DNA from: a bacterium
GTDB taxonomy: Bacteria > Electryoneota > RPQS01
Assembly: GCA_013360195.1 (NCBI GenBank)
Contig: JABWCQ010000001.1
Location: forward strand, 148,168-212,167
Direction of reading: 5' to 3'
DNA: 64,000 nucleotides
The notes beneath the pieces are model-generated. The model made no database searches. It had not been told where the DNA came from and was given only the letters and a program-made list of their open reading frames with translations. Of this stretch, positions 43,207-53,405 are shown one piece after another. Position numbers and translations under genes: made by a program. Each line of letters begins with the position of its first letter. The first letter of the stretch is position 1.

Positions 43207-43824
43207 ATGCGTATTGCGTTTTTCGCCTCCGGAAACGGGTCAACCTTTCAATCACTCGTGGAGTGTATTCGCGCTGAGAAAATCGCTGCGGAGCCTGCGC
43301 TTCTAATCTGCACGAAGGATAATGCGTATGTGTTAGAACGTGCTTTGAGTCTGGGAATTCCTTGCGAAATAATAGCCCGCCGCAACTATCATGATGGTGC
43401 GGCGCATGCGGCTGCAATGTTGGAGACTTTGGAAAAGTTCAATTGCGATTGGATATTCCTGTGCGGATACATGGAGCTGGTCCCGCCGCAAGTGGTTTCG
43501 GCATTCCGCAACAAAATTGTGAATATTCATCCGGCACTTCTGCCGGCGTTCGGTGGAAAAGGGATGTACGGTGCACGCGTGCATGAGGCGGTGCTAAATT
43601 ATGGCGCAAAAGTCACCGGAGCCACAGTCCACTTCGTTGACGAAGAATATGATCATGGCCCGGTTATCGCGCAACAAGTAGTCATGGTTCGCCCCGATGA
43701 CACTGTGGAACGCCTCGGTGAAAGAGTTCAGAATGCCGAGAAAAACCTCTACAGAGGAGCGTTGAAAGTTCTTGCAAGCGGTAAGTATGAAATAAACGGC
43801 CGCATAGTCAAATTTATACCCTGA
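43207..43824 (+). CDS. purN: Phosphoribosylglycinamide formyltransferase
   Basis: PurN formylates GAR with 10-formyl-tetrahydrofolate in purine synthesis. The 205-residue protein has FFASGNGSTFQSLVE at the start (phosphate loop), the active-site segment NIHPALLPAFGGKGMYG with its Asn and His, and the catalytic Asp in DEEYDHGPVIAQ. It is three bases from the S66 gene and ten from purH. Confidence 0.95.
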   Translation: MRIAFFASGNGSTFQSLVECIRAEKIAAEPALLICTKDNAYVLERALSLGIPCEIIARRNYHDGAAHAAAMLETLEKFNCDWIFLCGYMELVPPQVVSAFRNKIVNIHPALLPAFGGKGMYGARVHEAVLNYGAKVTGATVHFVDEEYDHGPVIAQQVVMVRPDDTVERLGERVQNAEKNLYRGALKVLASGKYEINGRIVKFIP

Positions 43825-43833
43825 CTTAAGTAA

Positions 43834-45372
43834 ATGATTAAAATTCGCCGCGCTTTATTATCAGTGTCCGACAAGTCCGGTCTGACAGAATTGGCGAAGT
43901 TACTCAGTGAGCATGGTGTTCAACTGATCGCTTCCGGCGGTACGGCGAAAGCACTGATTGAAGCTGGCTTGCCGGTTACCGAAGTTTCGGAATTCACAGG
44001 TCACCCCGAGGCCATGGAAGGCCGCATTAAGACATTGCATCCCCGTATACACGGCGGCCTGCTCGCCCGTCGAAATCACGCCGGTGATCTCGATGACATG
44101 GCTCGACTTGGTGTGGACCCCATCGATCTTCTTGTCGTAAACTTCTATCCGTTTGCGGCAACCTTGGCCTCCGGGAAGTCCGACGAAGAGATAAATGAAA
44201 ACATTGATGTCGGCGGGCCATCCATGGTTCGCGGCGCCGTGAAGAATCGGGAGCATGTGGTCGTATTAACCAGTCCCCTGCAATACAAGGAGTTTGCGGC
44301 CGAGTTTTCCTCTTTGAACGGCGAAGTCTCGGAAGATCTTGCTGATCGATTGGGACGGCAGGCATTCATGGAGATAGTAGCATATGATTCGGCCATCGCG
44401 AATTGGTTGAACAGCGGCGAGTTCATTTGTCTCCCCTTGCGGAAATCGCGCGAACTTCGGTACGGCGAGAACCCTCATCAGAAAGCCGATCTGCTCGCGC
44501 CGTTCGATGCAGAGTCTGTCGGACTTGTTGCCGCCGATAAAATTTCTGGAAAGCAGCTTTCTTATAATAATCTGCTCGATGCGGACGGCGCGCTTTCACT
44601 GCTCAGCGAGTTCTCAGACTATGCTTGTGTCATAATAAAGCATGTGACGCCGTGTGGTGTTGGAGTCGGAAACTCACTCGTGGAATCGATCTCGACGGCA
44701 TTGAAGACTGATCCGGTCTCGGCCTTTGGCGGGATTGTAGCCGTTAATCGCGAACTCGATGAGGCGGCTGCACGAGTTTTGTCCGACATCTTCCTTGAGA
44801 TTATCCTCGCACCTTCCTTTAGCGAGGGTGCGCGCGAAGTTCTGGCGAAAAAGAAGGCGCTTCGGCTCATTGCCTTTGACCAGGATTCTCTCAACTCACG
44901 TCAGTCCGGTCGCGAACTGCGGGCGATTTGGGGAGGTTATCTTCTTCAAGACAGAGACGTTGGATTTCCTGAATGGCAGGACGCCAAAGTAGTCACACGG
45001 CGCTCGCCAACAGACGAAGAACTCGCAGCTCTAAAACTGGGCTGGATTGTGTCGAAACATGTTCGTTCCAATGCGATCGTATTTGCTTCGTCCACGGGTA
45101 CACTGGGAATTGGAGCAGGGCAAATGTCGCGTGTGGATTCCACACGATTCGCGATTCTGAAAGCGAAGGCCGCCGACATAGCCTTGCATGGCTCCGTGTG
45201 CGCTTCCGACGCATTCTTCCCGTTTCGTGATGGCCTGGACTTGATTGCGAGTGCCGGCGCGACTGCCGTTGTCCAGCCCGGTGGGTCAGTGCGTGATGAA
45301 GAAGTTATCGAGTCCGCAAACCAGCACAATATTGCCATGCTATTTACTGGCCGAAGACATTTCAAACATTAA
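43834..45372 (+). CDS. purH: Bifunctional AICAR formyltransferase / IMP cyclohydrolase
   Basis: PurH performs the last two steps to IMP. The 512-residue protein has the N-terminal cyclohydrolase (MGS-like) domain with SVSDKSGL, IASGGTAKALIEAG and the GRIKTLHPRIHGG segment. The C-terminal formyltransferase domain has LRYGENPHQKADL, then KHVTPCGVGVG, where the common Asn before Pro-Cys is Thr. The late SDAFFPFRDGLD and QPGGSVRDEEVI motifs are intact. Confidence 0.95.
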   Translation: MIKIRRALLSVSDKSGLTELAKLLSEHGVQLIASGGTAKALIEAGLPVTEVSEFTGHPEAMEGRIKTLHPRIHGGLLARRNHAGDLDDMARLGVDPIDLLVVNFYPFAATLASGKSDEEINENIDVGGPSMVRGAVKNREHVVVLTSPLQYKEFAAEFSSLNGEVSEDLADRLGRQAFMEIVAYDSAIANWLNSGEFICLPLRKSRELRYGENPHQKADLLAPFDAESVGLVAADKISGKQLSYNNLLDADGALSLLSEFSDYACVIIKHVTPCGVGVGNSLVESISTALKTDPVSAFGGIVAVNRELDEAAARVLSDIFLEIILAPSFSEGAREVLAKKKALRLIAFDQDSLNSRQSGRELRAIWGGYLLQDRDVGFPEWQDAKVVTRRSPTDEELAALKLGWIVSKHVRSNAIVFASSTGTLGIGAGQMSRVDSTRFAILKAKAADIALHGSVCASDAFFPFRDGLDLIASAGATAVVQPGGSVRDEEVIESANQHNIAMLFTGRRHFKH

Positions 45373-45380
45373 GACACTTT

Positions 45381-46777
<1,397 letters not shown>

Positions 46778-46783
46778 TTAGAA

Positions 46784-47623
46784 ATGCCTTCCCGGAACCG
46801 CCAGGCCAGCGGCACCCTAGAATGGATCATTTTCTTTACCTGTGCCGGGCTATCGCTCGTCCTGCTTCTAACAAGCCCAAAGCCTGGCGCGACTGCGCTG
46901 AAAGAAACGGCAACCGATGTTGTCGGCTATGCGGCTTCACCTCTGCGTTTTGTTCGCCGCCTGTTCTCAATTTGGTCTGATTATGACGTCTTGCAGAAGC
47001 ATGCCATTGAGCTGAGCAAGGAAAACAACCAGCTGCGTGACGCCTATCTTGAGAATGAGCGGTTGCGTGCGCTGCTGGGTATGCGGGAAAGAACCGACCT
47101 TACCACGATTTCCGCATCAGTTATCAGCGCAGTCGGTCCTGCTCTTGGAGGTCAATACCGATTAAACAAGGGACGTACTGACGGTGTGCAGGTTAACGCC
47201 GCCGTTGTCACACCTCAAGGACTCGTCGGAAAAGTCATCGAGGTAACGGATAACACCGCTCTCGTGCAAACCCTCGTTGGGAATAGCTACGGTGTCGCCG
47301 TGGTTCTGGAGAGAACTCGTATGAGAGGTATCTTGAGGTGGACAGGACCGGACCGCTATTCGTTAACCGGACTCCCTCAAGGAGTGGATATCAAAAACGG
47401 CGATCTCGTCCTGACTTCGGGCGCCGGTTCGGTCTTTCCCAAAGGACTCCGTGTTGGTGTTGTGACAGCCGCGCCATCAGTGATTTCTATTTACGGCGAA
47501 AGTTGGCTTGTCCAGCCGTTTGTCGACTTCCGGACTGTGGAGGATGTGTTCGTTGTCCTTGATGCGGGATGGCCAGATCCATATGCGGGACAGGACGATC
47601 CTCAGATCGGAGGCGAGCATTGA
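46784..47623 (+). CDS. mreC: Rod shape-determining protein MreC
   Basis: A 279-residue periplasmic scaffold with a single N-terminal membrane helix (about residues 11-30) and a coiled coil (about residues 64-100, KHAIELSKENNQLRDAYLEN). The beta domain contains AVVTPQGLVGKV and LVLTSGAGSVFPKGL. MreC links PBP2 and RodA to MreB. It lies six bases from mreB, and its stop overlaps the mreD start. Confidence 0.95.
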   Translation: MPSRNRQASGTLEWIIFFTCAGLSLVLLLTSPKPGATALKETATDVVGYAASPLRFVRRLFSIWSDYDVLQKHAIELSKENNQLRDAYLENERLRALLGMRERTDLTTISASVISAVGPALGGQYRLNKGRTDGVQVNAAVVTPQGLVGKVIEVTDNTALVQTLVGNSYGVAVVLERTRMRGILRWTGPDRYSLTGLPQGVDIKNGDLVLTSGAGSVFPKGLRVGVVTAAPSVISIYGESWLVQPFVDFRTVEDVFVVLDAGWPDPYAGQDDPQIGGEH

Positions 47624-48099
47624 GTCCAAAGACACTCGTCACAGCCTTAAGTCTGCTTGTCCTGCAAGCAGGCATCGGACCCTTGCTCACTGTCGGTCAT
47701 GCGCGCCCGTCATTTCTTTTGCCGTTCGTTGTCCACTCCGGACTGAAGCTTGGACCTATTTGGGGTTGCGTGACAGGTTTTCTCGTGGGACTTGCCATTG
47801 ACGCGCTCGGGGCACTGCCTATCGGAATGTCAGCTTTTGCGTTCTCTGTTGCAGGATTCTTCTCCGCCAGAATTGCAGGTGATGCGCCTTTTCGACTTTG
47901 GTGGCCGTGGACTGTGCTCGTTTTCGGCTTCGGATTTCTGTTGGAAGTATTGAGAATGCTTCTGCTCGCGCGCGCAAATGAACTCCCGTTCCTCAATGTT
48001 TTGCTGTGGAGCGGCATACCATCCGCGCTGTGGACTACCGGTCTCGCGGTGCTCTGGTTCTTATCTCCTTTGCACAAGCGTGATAGCTCGTCAAGATGA
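47620..48099 (+). CDS. mreD: Rod shape-determining protein MreD
   Basis: A 159-residue inner-membrane protein with five to six hydrophobic segments, including the GFLVGLAIDAL motif of the family. The start is TTG 47620, with CGGAGG six bases before it; an upstream in-frame start would overlap mreC more. The stop is shared with the PBP2 start (ATGA). Assignment rests on topology and position in the mre cluster. Confidence 0.88.
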   Translation: MSPKTLVTALSLLVLQAGIGPLLTVGHARPSFLLPFVVHSGLKLGPIWGCVTGFLVGLAIDALGALPIGMSAFAFSVAGFFSARIAGDAPFRLWWPWTVLVFGFGFLLEVLRMLLLARANELPFLNVLLWSGIPSALWTTGLAVLWFLSPLHKRDSSSR

Positions 48100-49961
48100 C
48101 TCAACGCAATGAAATGCTCCGTGACGCAAGCTTTCTCATTGTGGGAATCGTTGCGTTTAGCCTGCTCATCTACAGGTTGGTTCAGCTGCAAGTCGTTGAA
48201 GGCCCGGAATATCGCGCAAAGTCCGAAGACAACCGCATTCGGTTTGTCGAAATGCTTGCTCCGCGTGGTGTCATTCGAGATCGCCGCGGTGCGTTGCTCG
48301 TCAGCAATCGCCCGTCCTATACATGCTACGGAATTCCCCGCGACCTCTATAAGGATAGTTTGGCCGTCGAGAGAATCGGCTTCGCATTGGCTGGTGATCC
48401 AGCCGAAATTCGAGAAAAGCAGCTGCAGCCTTTTCGATCGTCATTTCGTCCCCAACGGCTGAGGCGTGACCTACCTTATCCATTGCTGGCACGATTCGAG
48501 GAAATCCGCAACGAGATTCCCGGTTCATACCTCGAAATCGAGCCGAAGCGATTCTATCCCGGAGGAATCGCACCGCATGCTATTGGATACGTCGCGGAAA
48601 TCTCCGATGACGAACTCACAAAGTATCCTGGTCTTCAATCAGGTGATCTCGTCGGAAAACGCGGCTTAGAGAGATTATACGACAAGGAACTTCGCGGAGT
48701 TAAGGGTAACCGGCTTTCTGTCGTCGATGTTCACGGGCAAGAGGTCGAAACCGGCGCCGAATTAGGAAGAATTGATCCTATTCCCGGCAAAGAACTCTGG
48801 ACAACCCTTGACCGTGACGCACAACTTCTTGCGGAGTCCTTGCTAGTTGACAAGATCGGTGCAGTCGTTGCCATGGACGTGCGAACCGGAGGTGTCGTCG
48901 TGCTTGCCAGTGCGCCGACATACGACCCGGACATTTTTGCAGGCTCGGTTTCCGCGAATGATTGGCGGATGCTTCTCGGTGACCCGGACAAACCTATGCT
49001 CAATCGCGCTGTTCAGACGATGTATCCACCGGGTTCCACGATCAAACCCGCAATGCTGGTTGAAGGTTTGAACAGTGGTGTGATTACTCCTTCATGGGGT
49101 GTCTCTTGTCCGGGTAGTTTCACGTACGGCAACCGGACCTTCAAGTGCTGGAAAAAAGGTGGTCATGGCTATGTGGATTGCGTTCAATCCATTGCACAGA
49201 GTTGCGATGTCTTCTACTACAAACTTGGACTGCTGCTGGGCGTGGACGGTATCAACCGTGCGTTCACGAGATTTCACCTTGGTTCGCCCACTGGCATTGA
49301 CCAAACCAGCGAAGCCGCAGGTCTCGTCCCTTCAAGGGAGTGGTATGACAAGCGATATGGCCCGAACGGTTGGTCAACGGGTTTTCTGGTTTCAGTCTCC
49401 ATTGGGCAAGGGGAGATGCTGGCCACACCGCTTCAACTCTGCGCATTTACGGCAGCAATTGCGGCCGATGGTGTATGGAAGCAGCCCTATCTAGTTGAAG
49501 GAATTTTCGATCCTTCTACCAGAGTCCTCGAGAAGCGTGCCCAGCCAGAGGAGCGGCCGATTTCCGACGTTCCGCCGCATATCATGGATTTTGCGCAACG
49601 AGGTATGACGGAGGTTGTCTGGGGCCCGTCCGGTACCGCGCGGAGACAACAGGATGACAGCAGCAGAATCGCCGGAAAAACTGGAACCGCTCAAAACTCG
49701 CACGGCGATGACCACGGCTGGTTCATATGCTATGGTCCAATAGAAAATCCCATGTATGCCTGTTGCGCCCTTGTCGAGTTCGGCAAGAGCGGCTCTGGTG
49801 CCGCCGCTCCCGTTGCCGGAGATGTGCTGCGTTACTTGATAAAAAGGGAATTGTATCCTGCCTTGTTTGAAAAGAAGACGGAGTCTGAAGATTCCCCACC
49901 GCAAAAGAAGAATGTTCGACAGACTGAGCCCGTTGCTGTAAATGTTGAGGAACAGGAATGA
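48096..49961 (+). CDS. mrdA: Penicillin-binding protein 2, elongation-specific transpeptidase
   Basis: The 621-residue class B PBP crosslinks new peptidoglycan along the side wall. It has an N-terminal membrane helix (about residues 10-26), a pedestal domain with LAPRGVIRDRRG, and the transpeptidase domain. The acyl-accepting Ser314 lies in the STIK tetrad (PPGSTIKP), the second motif is SCD, and the third is KTG in IAGKTGTAQ. It is coupled to mreD and rodA by four-base overlaps. Confidence 0.96.
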   Translation: MTQRNEMLRDASFLIVGIVAFSLLIYRLVQLQVVEGPEYRAKSEDNRIRFVEMLAPRGVIRDRRGALLVSNRPSYTCYGIPRDLYKDSLAVERIGFALAGDPAEIREKQLQPFRSSFRPQRLRRDLPYPLLARFEEIRNEIPGSYLEIEPKRFYPGGIAPHAIGYVAEISDDELTKYPGLQSGDLVGKRGLERLYDKELRGVKGNRLSVVDVHGQEVETGAELGRIDPIPGKELWTTLDRDAQLLAESLLVDKIGAVVAMDVRTGGVVVLASAPTYDPDIFAGSVSANDWRMLLGDPDKPMLNRAVQTMYPPGSTIKPAMLVEGLNSGVITPSWGVSCPGSFTYGNRTFKCWKKGGHGYVDCVQSIAQSCDVFYYKLGLLLGVDGINRAFTRFHLGSPTGIDQTSEAAGLVPSREWYDKRYGPNGWSTGFLVSVSIGQGEMLATPLQLCAFTAAIAADGVWKQPYLVEGIFDPSTRVLEKRAQPEERPISDVPPHIMDFAQRGMTEVVWGPSGTARRQQDDSSRIAGKTGTAQNSHGDDHGWFICYGPIENPMYACCALVEFGKSGSGAAAPVAGDVLRYLIKRELYPALFEKKTESEDSPPQKKNVRQTEPVAVNVEEQE

Positions 49962-51172
49962 TCGCCCGTAACAAGCTTGCCGATCTTTGGCTCGTCTTGG
50001 CGATCCTCGTTTTGCTCGGAGTCGGACTTCTGTCCAATTTCTCAACCAGCCATGCCGAAGGTTCTGGTCTCTACCATTTTCAACGGCAGCTCTTTTGGAT
50101 AGGAATCGGATCAGCCATCGCACTAACGATACTTTCGCTTCCACTCCGGTTCTTCGAGATGTTGGCCTATATCTTCTATGGAGTATCGGTCATCAGCCTC
50201 ATGCTCGTGCTGGCAATTGGCGCCACACACAAGGGAGCGACAAGTTGGTTCGAGTTTGGCGCCGTGCAGATTCAACCATCGGAATTTGCAAAAGTTGCGA
50301 CCTTGCTTGCGCTCGCGCGTCTGTTTGCCGAAAATCAGAAGGATCTGGACAAGCTCTGGCTGTTTGCCGCTGCGTGTGCGATGACGGTGGTTCCGATGGC
50401 ATTGATTCTTGTTCAGCCCGATCTCGGAACCGCACTTATCTACCCGGTTATGCTCTTTGTCCTTGCGGCATGGGCTGGCCTGGCTCCGCAGTACATCCTG
50501 CTGATGGCGGTGCCCGTTGTCGCTGTGCTGACCGTATGGAGCATGCCGCTTCATATCGTTATGCTGGCTGTATTGATGATTATCTCGTTTTTGACAATTC
50601 GCAAGTTGCCATGGGTTGCGGCTCTGACAGGACTGTATCTGTTCTTTGGTACTCTTACACCGAAACTTTGGAGCAGGCTCGAACCGCACCAACAGCGGAG
50701 AATCACGACATTTCTCGATCCCGAATCTGATCCGCTTGGAGCGGCTTATCAACTCATTCAGTCGAAAATCGCGGTTGGTTCGGGAGGGGTGTTAGGTAAG
50801 GGATTTCTGCACGGCACGCAGACTCAGCTTCAATTTCTTCCCGAAGGTCACAACGACTTCATTTTTTCGGCATTCGCTGAAGAGTGGGGCTTTATCGGCG
50901 CGCTTATCGTCGTTCTTGCGTTCTTTGTTGTCTATTATCGAGGGATTGCTATCGCCTCCAAGTGCCATTCGCAGTTTCATTCACTTGTTGCCATAGGAGT
51001 TGTGGGCGCGATAATCTTTCAGGCACTGACAAACTTGCTCATGACGGTAGGCCTCCTGCCTGTTACAGGTCTGCCGCTGCCGCTGGTCAGTTATGGCGGT
51101 AGTTCAATGCTCGTGACACTTGCCATGGTTGGATTGTTGTTTAGTGCGGCATTGCGGTGGCGAGAGTACTAG
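49958..51172 (+). CDS. rodA: Peptidoglycan glycosyltransferase RodA (SEDS family)
   Basis: RodA polymerises lipid II during elongation, in complex with PBP2. The 404-residue protein has about ten helices, the SEDS blocks GATSWFEFGAVQIQPSE and KVAT, and FLPEGHNDFIFSAFAEEWG, which holds the essential Asp. The final LPLPLVSYGGSSM motif is intact. It overlaps mrdA by four bases and the M23 gene by 16. Confidence 0.96.
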   Translation: MIARNKLADLWLVLAILVLLGVGLLSNFSTSHAEGSGLYHFQRQLFWIGIGSAIALTILSLPLRFFEMLAYIFYGVSVISLMLVLAIGATHKGATSWFEFGAVQIQPSEFAKVATLLALARLFAENQKDLDKLWLFAAACAMTVVPMALILVQPDLGTALIYPVMLFVLAAWAGLAPQYILLMAVPVVAVLTVWSMPLHIVMLAVLMIISFLTIRKLPWVAALTGLYLFFGTLTPKLWSRLEPHQQRRITTFLDPESDPLGAAYQLIQSKIAVGSGGVLGKGFLHGTQTQLQFLPEGHNDFIFSAFAEEWGFIGALIVVLAFFVVYYRGIAIASKCHSQFHSLVAIGVVGAIIFQALTNLLMTVGLLPVTGLPLPLVSYGGSSMLVTLAMVGLLFSAALRWREY

Positions 51173-52692
51173 TCCTACTACTGCTTTCCTCTGCGTGCAG
51201 CTGGGCTGCGGAATATCTCTGGCCTTTGCCTGATTCCCGTACCTTGACCGGCGGGCATGCGGACAGCAGGTTGGACCACTTTCACGGCGGAGTGGACCTA
51301 AGAGCGCGAACTCCACTCAAGGTTGTCGCGCCGACGGACGGCTGGGTCGAACGCATCGGAACTAATCCTGCCGGCTATGGCAGAACTCTCTATTTCAGAC
51401 TCTCCGATGGGAACACTGCGGTGTTCGGCCATCTGAGCCGTTATGAGCCCGAATTGCAGGAGTTGGTGAGAGACTCACAGCTTGTCCGCGGAACCTATCG
51501 GGTCGACTTTGTTTTCTCAGACAGCCTGACCGCACCGCGCTACAGCGCCGGCGAAGTTCTTTGCTACACGGGATCGAGTGGCAGAGGTCCTGCCCATTTG
51601 CATTTCGAGATTCGACACGGTGCCGTGCAGCTCGATCCGCTGAGTTTCTACAGACCACAAGACAATGACAAGCCCGTGATCGCTGCGATAAGTTGGGTAG
51701 AGTACTCTGACGATATTCCGCTCTCATCTGGCCGTGATCTTGTGCTAAGCGCTTCGCCTCGAGTTAAGTCGAGCGAACCGGTTGCATTTCTGATTCGTTG
51801 TTACGACCCCGGACCATGGGGTAGGAACGCTGTTCCTGCCGCAATTCGAGTTTATGTCAATGAACGGCAAGTGTACGAAGACTTGCCAAGTCGAATCGAC
51901 CTGCTCTGTCCGGCGAATATTTACGAGAAGCTCGTGTATCGCGAATTCAGAACGAATGACCGTGATGTCCGGAGACTCTTTGATTGGCCGGAAAAGGACG
52001 CTGAATCTGAAATGGATTTGCCCCTCGGATGGATTGAGGATTTTATTGGCGTTGTCAGAATTGAAGTGGAAGACCGCAACGGAAACACATCTTCAGTCAG
52101 AATAGCTCTTGAAGCAGGCAGCGAGCGAAGAAACTTGCGCGCGCGTGATTCTGTTGAGACCCCGGAGTTCGTACTGACGGGTGACGACGTCTCCTTGAGT
52201 TGGGCTGAACTTTCTCCTCAAGGGCAGGAGATTCTCATTAACAATGACGATTTTGCTTTTCCTGCAAAGCTGGTCCTTACCGCAAACCAGCCGTTTGAAC
52301 AGGGAAAATATTTCTTCAAAAGATCAGGAACCACCGGCAGGATTCCACTCTGGCGGATTCCCGGGGGGGCTGATGAAACGATTTCGTGCTATGTTTTGCG
52401 TGGTGGCACCTACGGTGTCGCCGTGGACGCTACTCCGCCGAAACTTGTTGTTTCAGGGAAAAGCGGCAAACTGACATTTACGCTTGTTGATGAGGAGTCT
52501 TCCATCGATGACGGCAGCGTAAAATGCCGCGTCAACGGTCAAACAGCGATTCCGGAATTTGAGTACGAAGAAGACGGTGGCCTGATTTGGACACAATCGT
52601 CGCTTGGGCGGGGTACCCACCGCGTACAATTTGAAGCAGCTAACAGGGCAGGCATGAGCAAGTCCTGGGACGTGGAAGTGAATATCCCGTGA
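51157..52692 (+). CDS. Secreted M23-fold (LytM-like) peptidase with a long C-terminal extension
   Basis: A signal peptide (VLVLLLLSSACSWAA) precedes an M23 domain (about residues 20-170). Zinc ligands are present: the His and Asp in HFHGGVDL and the HLH of AHLHFEIRHG, so the domain may be an active endopeptidase. About 340 residues of beta-rich, Ig-like sequence follow, which I do not recognise. The GTG start lies 16 bases inside rodA, so it is likely expressed with the elongasome; cutting or sensing crosslinks during growth is a fair inference. Confidence 0.82.
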   Translation: MARVLVLLLLSSACSWAAEYLWPLPDSRTLTGGHADSRLDHFHGGVDLRARTPLKVVAPTDGWVERIGTNPAGYGRTLYFRLSDGNTAVFGHLSRYEPELQELVRDSQLVRGTYRVDFVFSDSLTAPRYSAGEVLCYTGSSGRGPAHLHFEIRHGAVQLDPLSFYRPQDNDKPVIAAISWVEYSDDIPLSSGRDLVLSASPRVKSSEPVAFLIRCYDPGPWGRNAVPAAIRVYVNERQVYEDLPSRIDLLCPANIYEKLVYREFRTNDRDVRRLFDWPEKDAESEMDLPLGWIEDFIGVVRIEVEDRNGNTSSVRIALEAGSERRNLRARDSVETPEFVLTGDDVSLSWAELSPQGQEILINNDDFAFPAKLVLTANQPFEQGKYFFKRSGTTGRIPLWRIPGGADETISCYVLRGGTYGVAVDATPPKLVVSGKSGKLTFTLVDEESSIDDGSVKCRVNGQTAIPEFEYEEDGGLIWTQSSLGRGTHRVQFEAANRAGMSKSWDVEVNIP

Positions 52693-53381
52693 TTCCGATA
52701 CGTGACGAAAATCCGACTCACTCGACACCTTTTATTACAGTTGCACTTATCGTCGCCAACGTCGTCGTCTTTGTCCTGCAAATGCTGCAAACTCCGGAAG
52801 CTCAGCAGCAGTTTGTCTTTGCTTGGGGTGCCATTCCAAATGAAATTGTTTCCGGATGGGATCTCCTTCCGGCAATTCCAGTCGCGTGGCTGACATTGTT
52901 TACGTCGATGTTCATGCACGGCGGGCTGATGCACCTCGGCGGAAACATGCTTTATCTTTGGATTTTCGGCAACAACATTGAAGACAGACTCGGTCACGTC
53001 GGTTTTCTATTCTTCTATGTTCTTGGCGGACTTGTGGCCGCCCTGTCACATGTCGTTTTCGATCCTGCGTCGGAGATTCCGATGGTCGGGGCTTCGGGTG
53101 CGATTAGTGCTGTTCTCGGAGCGTACATGCTTGCCTATCCGCGAGCGCATGTAATTGTTCTCCTGTGGATCGTCTTCTTCGTTCGATTTATCCGAGTACC
53201 GGCGATTCTTATGCTCGGTGTTTGGTTCTTCATGCAGCTTTCCGGTTTCTTCAATGAGATGAACAGGGAAGGCGGCGGAGTGGCGTGGTTGGCGCATATC
53301 GGCGGATTTGTCGCAGGCGTTGTCCTCGCATTTTTCGCCGGTGTCCGTCCCAAACGACCCGCATACTATTCTCGCTACTAA
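52689..53381 (+). CDS. Rhomboid-family intramembrane serine protease
   Basis: The 230-residue, six-helix protein has the catalytic Ser in MVGASGAIS and the His in AHIGGFVAG, with the GGNMLYLW segment of helix 2. The loop-1 region between helices 1 and 2 is about 45 residues. Substrates cannot be inferred. The GTG start overlaps the stop of the M23 gene (GTGA). Confidence 0.93.
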   Translation: MIPIRDENPTHSTPFITVALIVANVVVFVLQMLQTPEAQQQFVFAWGAIPNEIVSGWDLLPAIPVAWLTLFTSMFMHGGLMHLGGNMLYLWIFGNNIEDRLGHVGFLFFYVLGGLVAALSHVVFDPASEIPMVGASGAISAVLGAYMLAYPRAHVIVLLWIVFFVRFIRVPAILMLGVWFFMQLSGFFNEMNREGGGVAWLAHIGGFVAGVVLAFFAGVRPKRPAYYSRY

Positions 53382-53405
53382 ACCTCGAATTTATGACTTC
53401 CGGCT

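Noticed and set aside
48096-49961. Inactive PBP2 because of the SCD motif
   Set aside because: The SxN position varies in PBP2 (E. coli has SAD), and the STIK and KTG motifs are intact.
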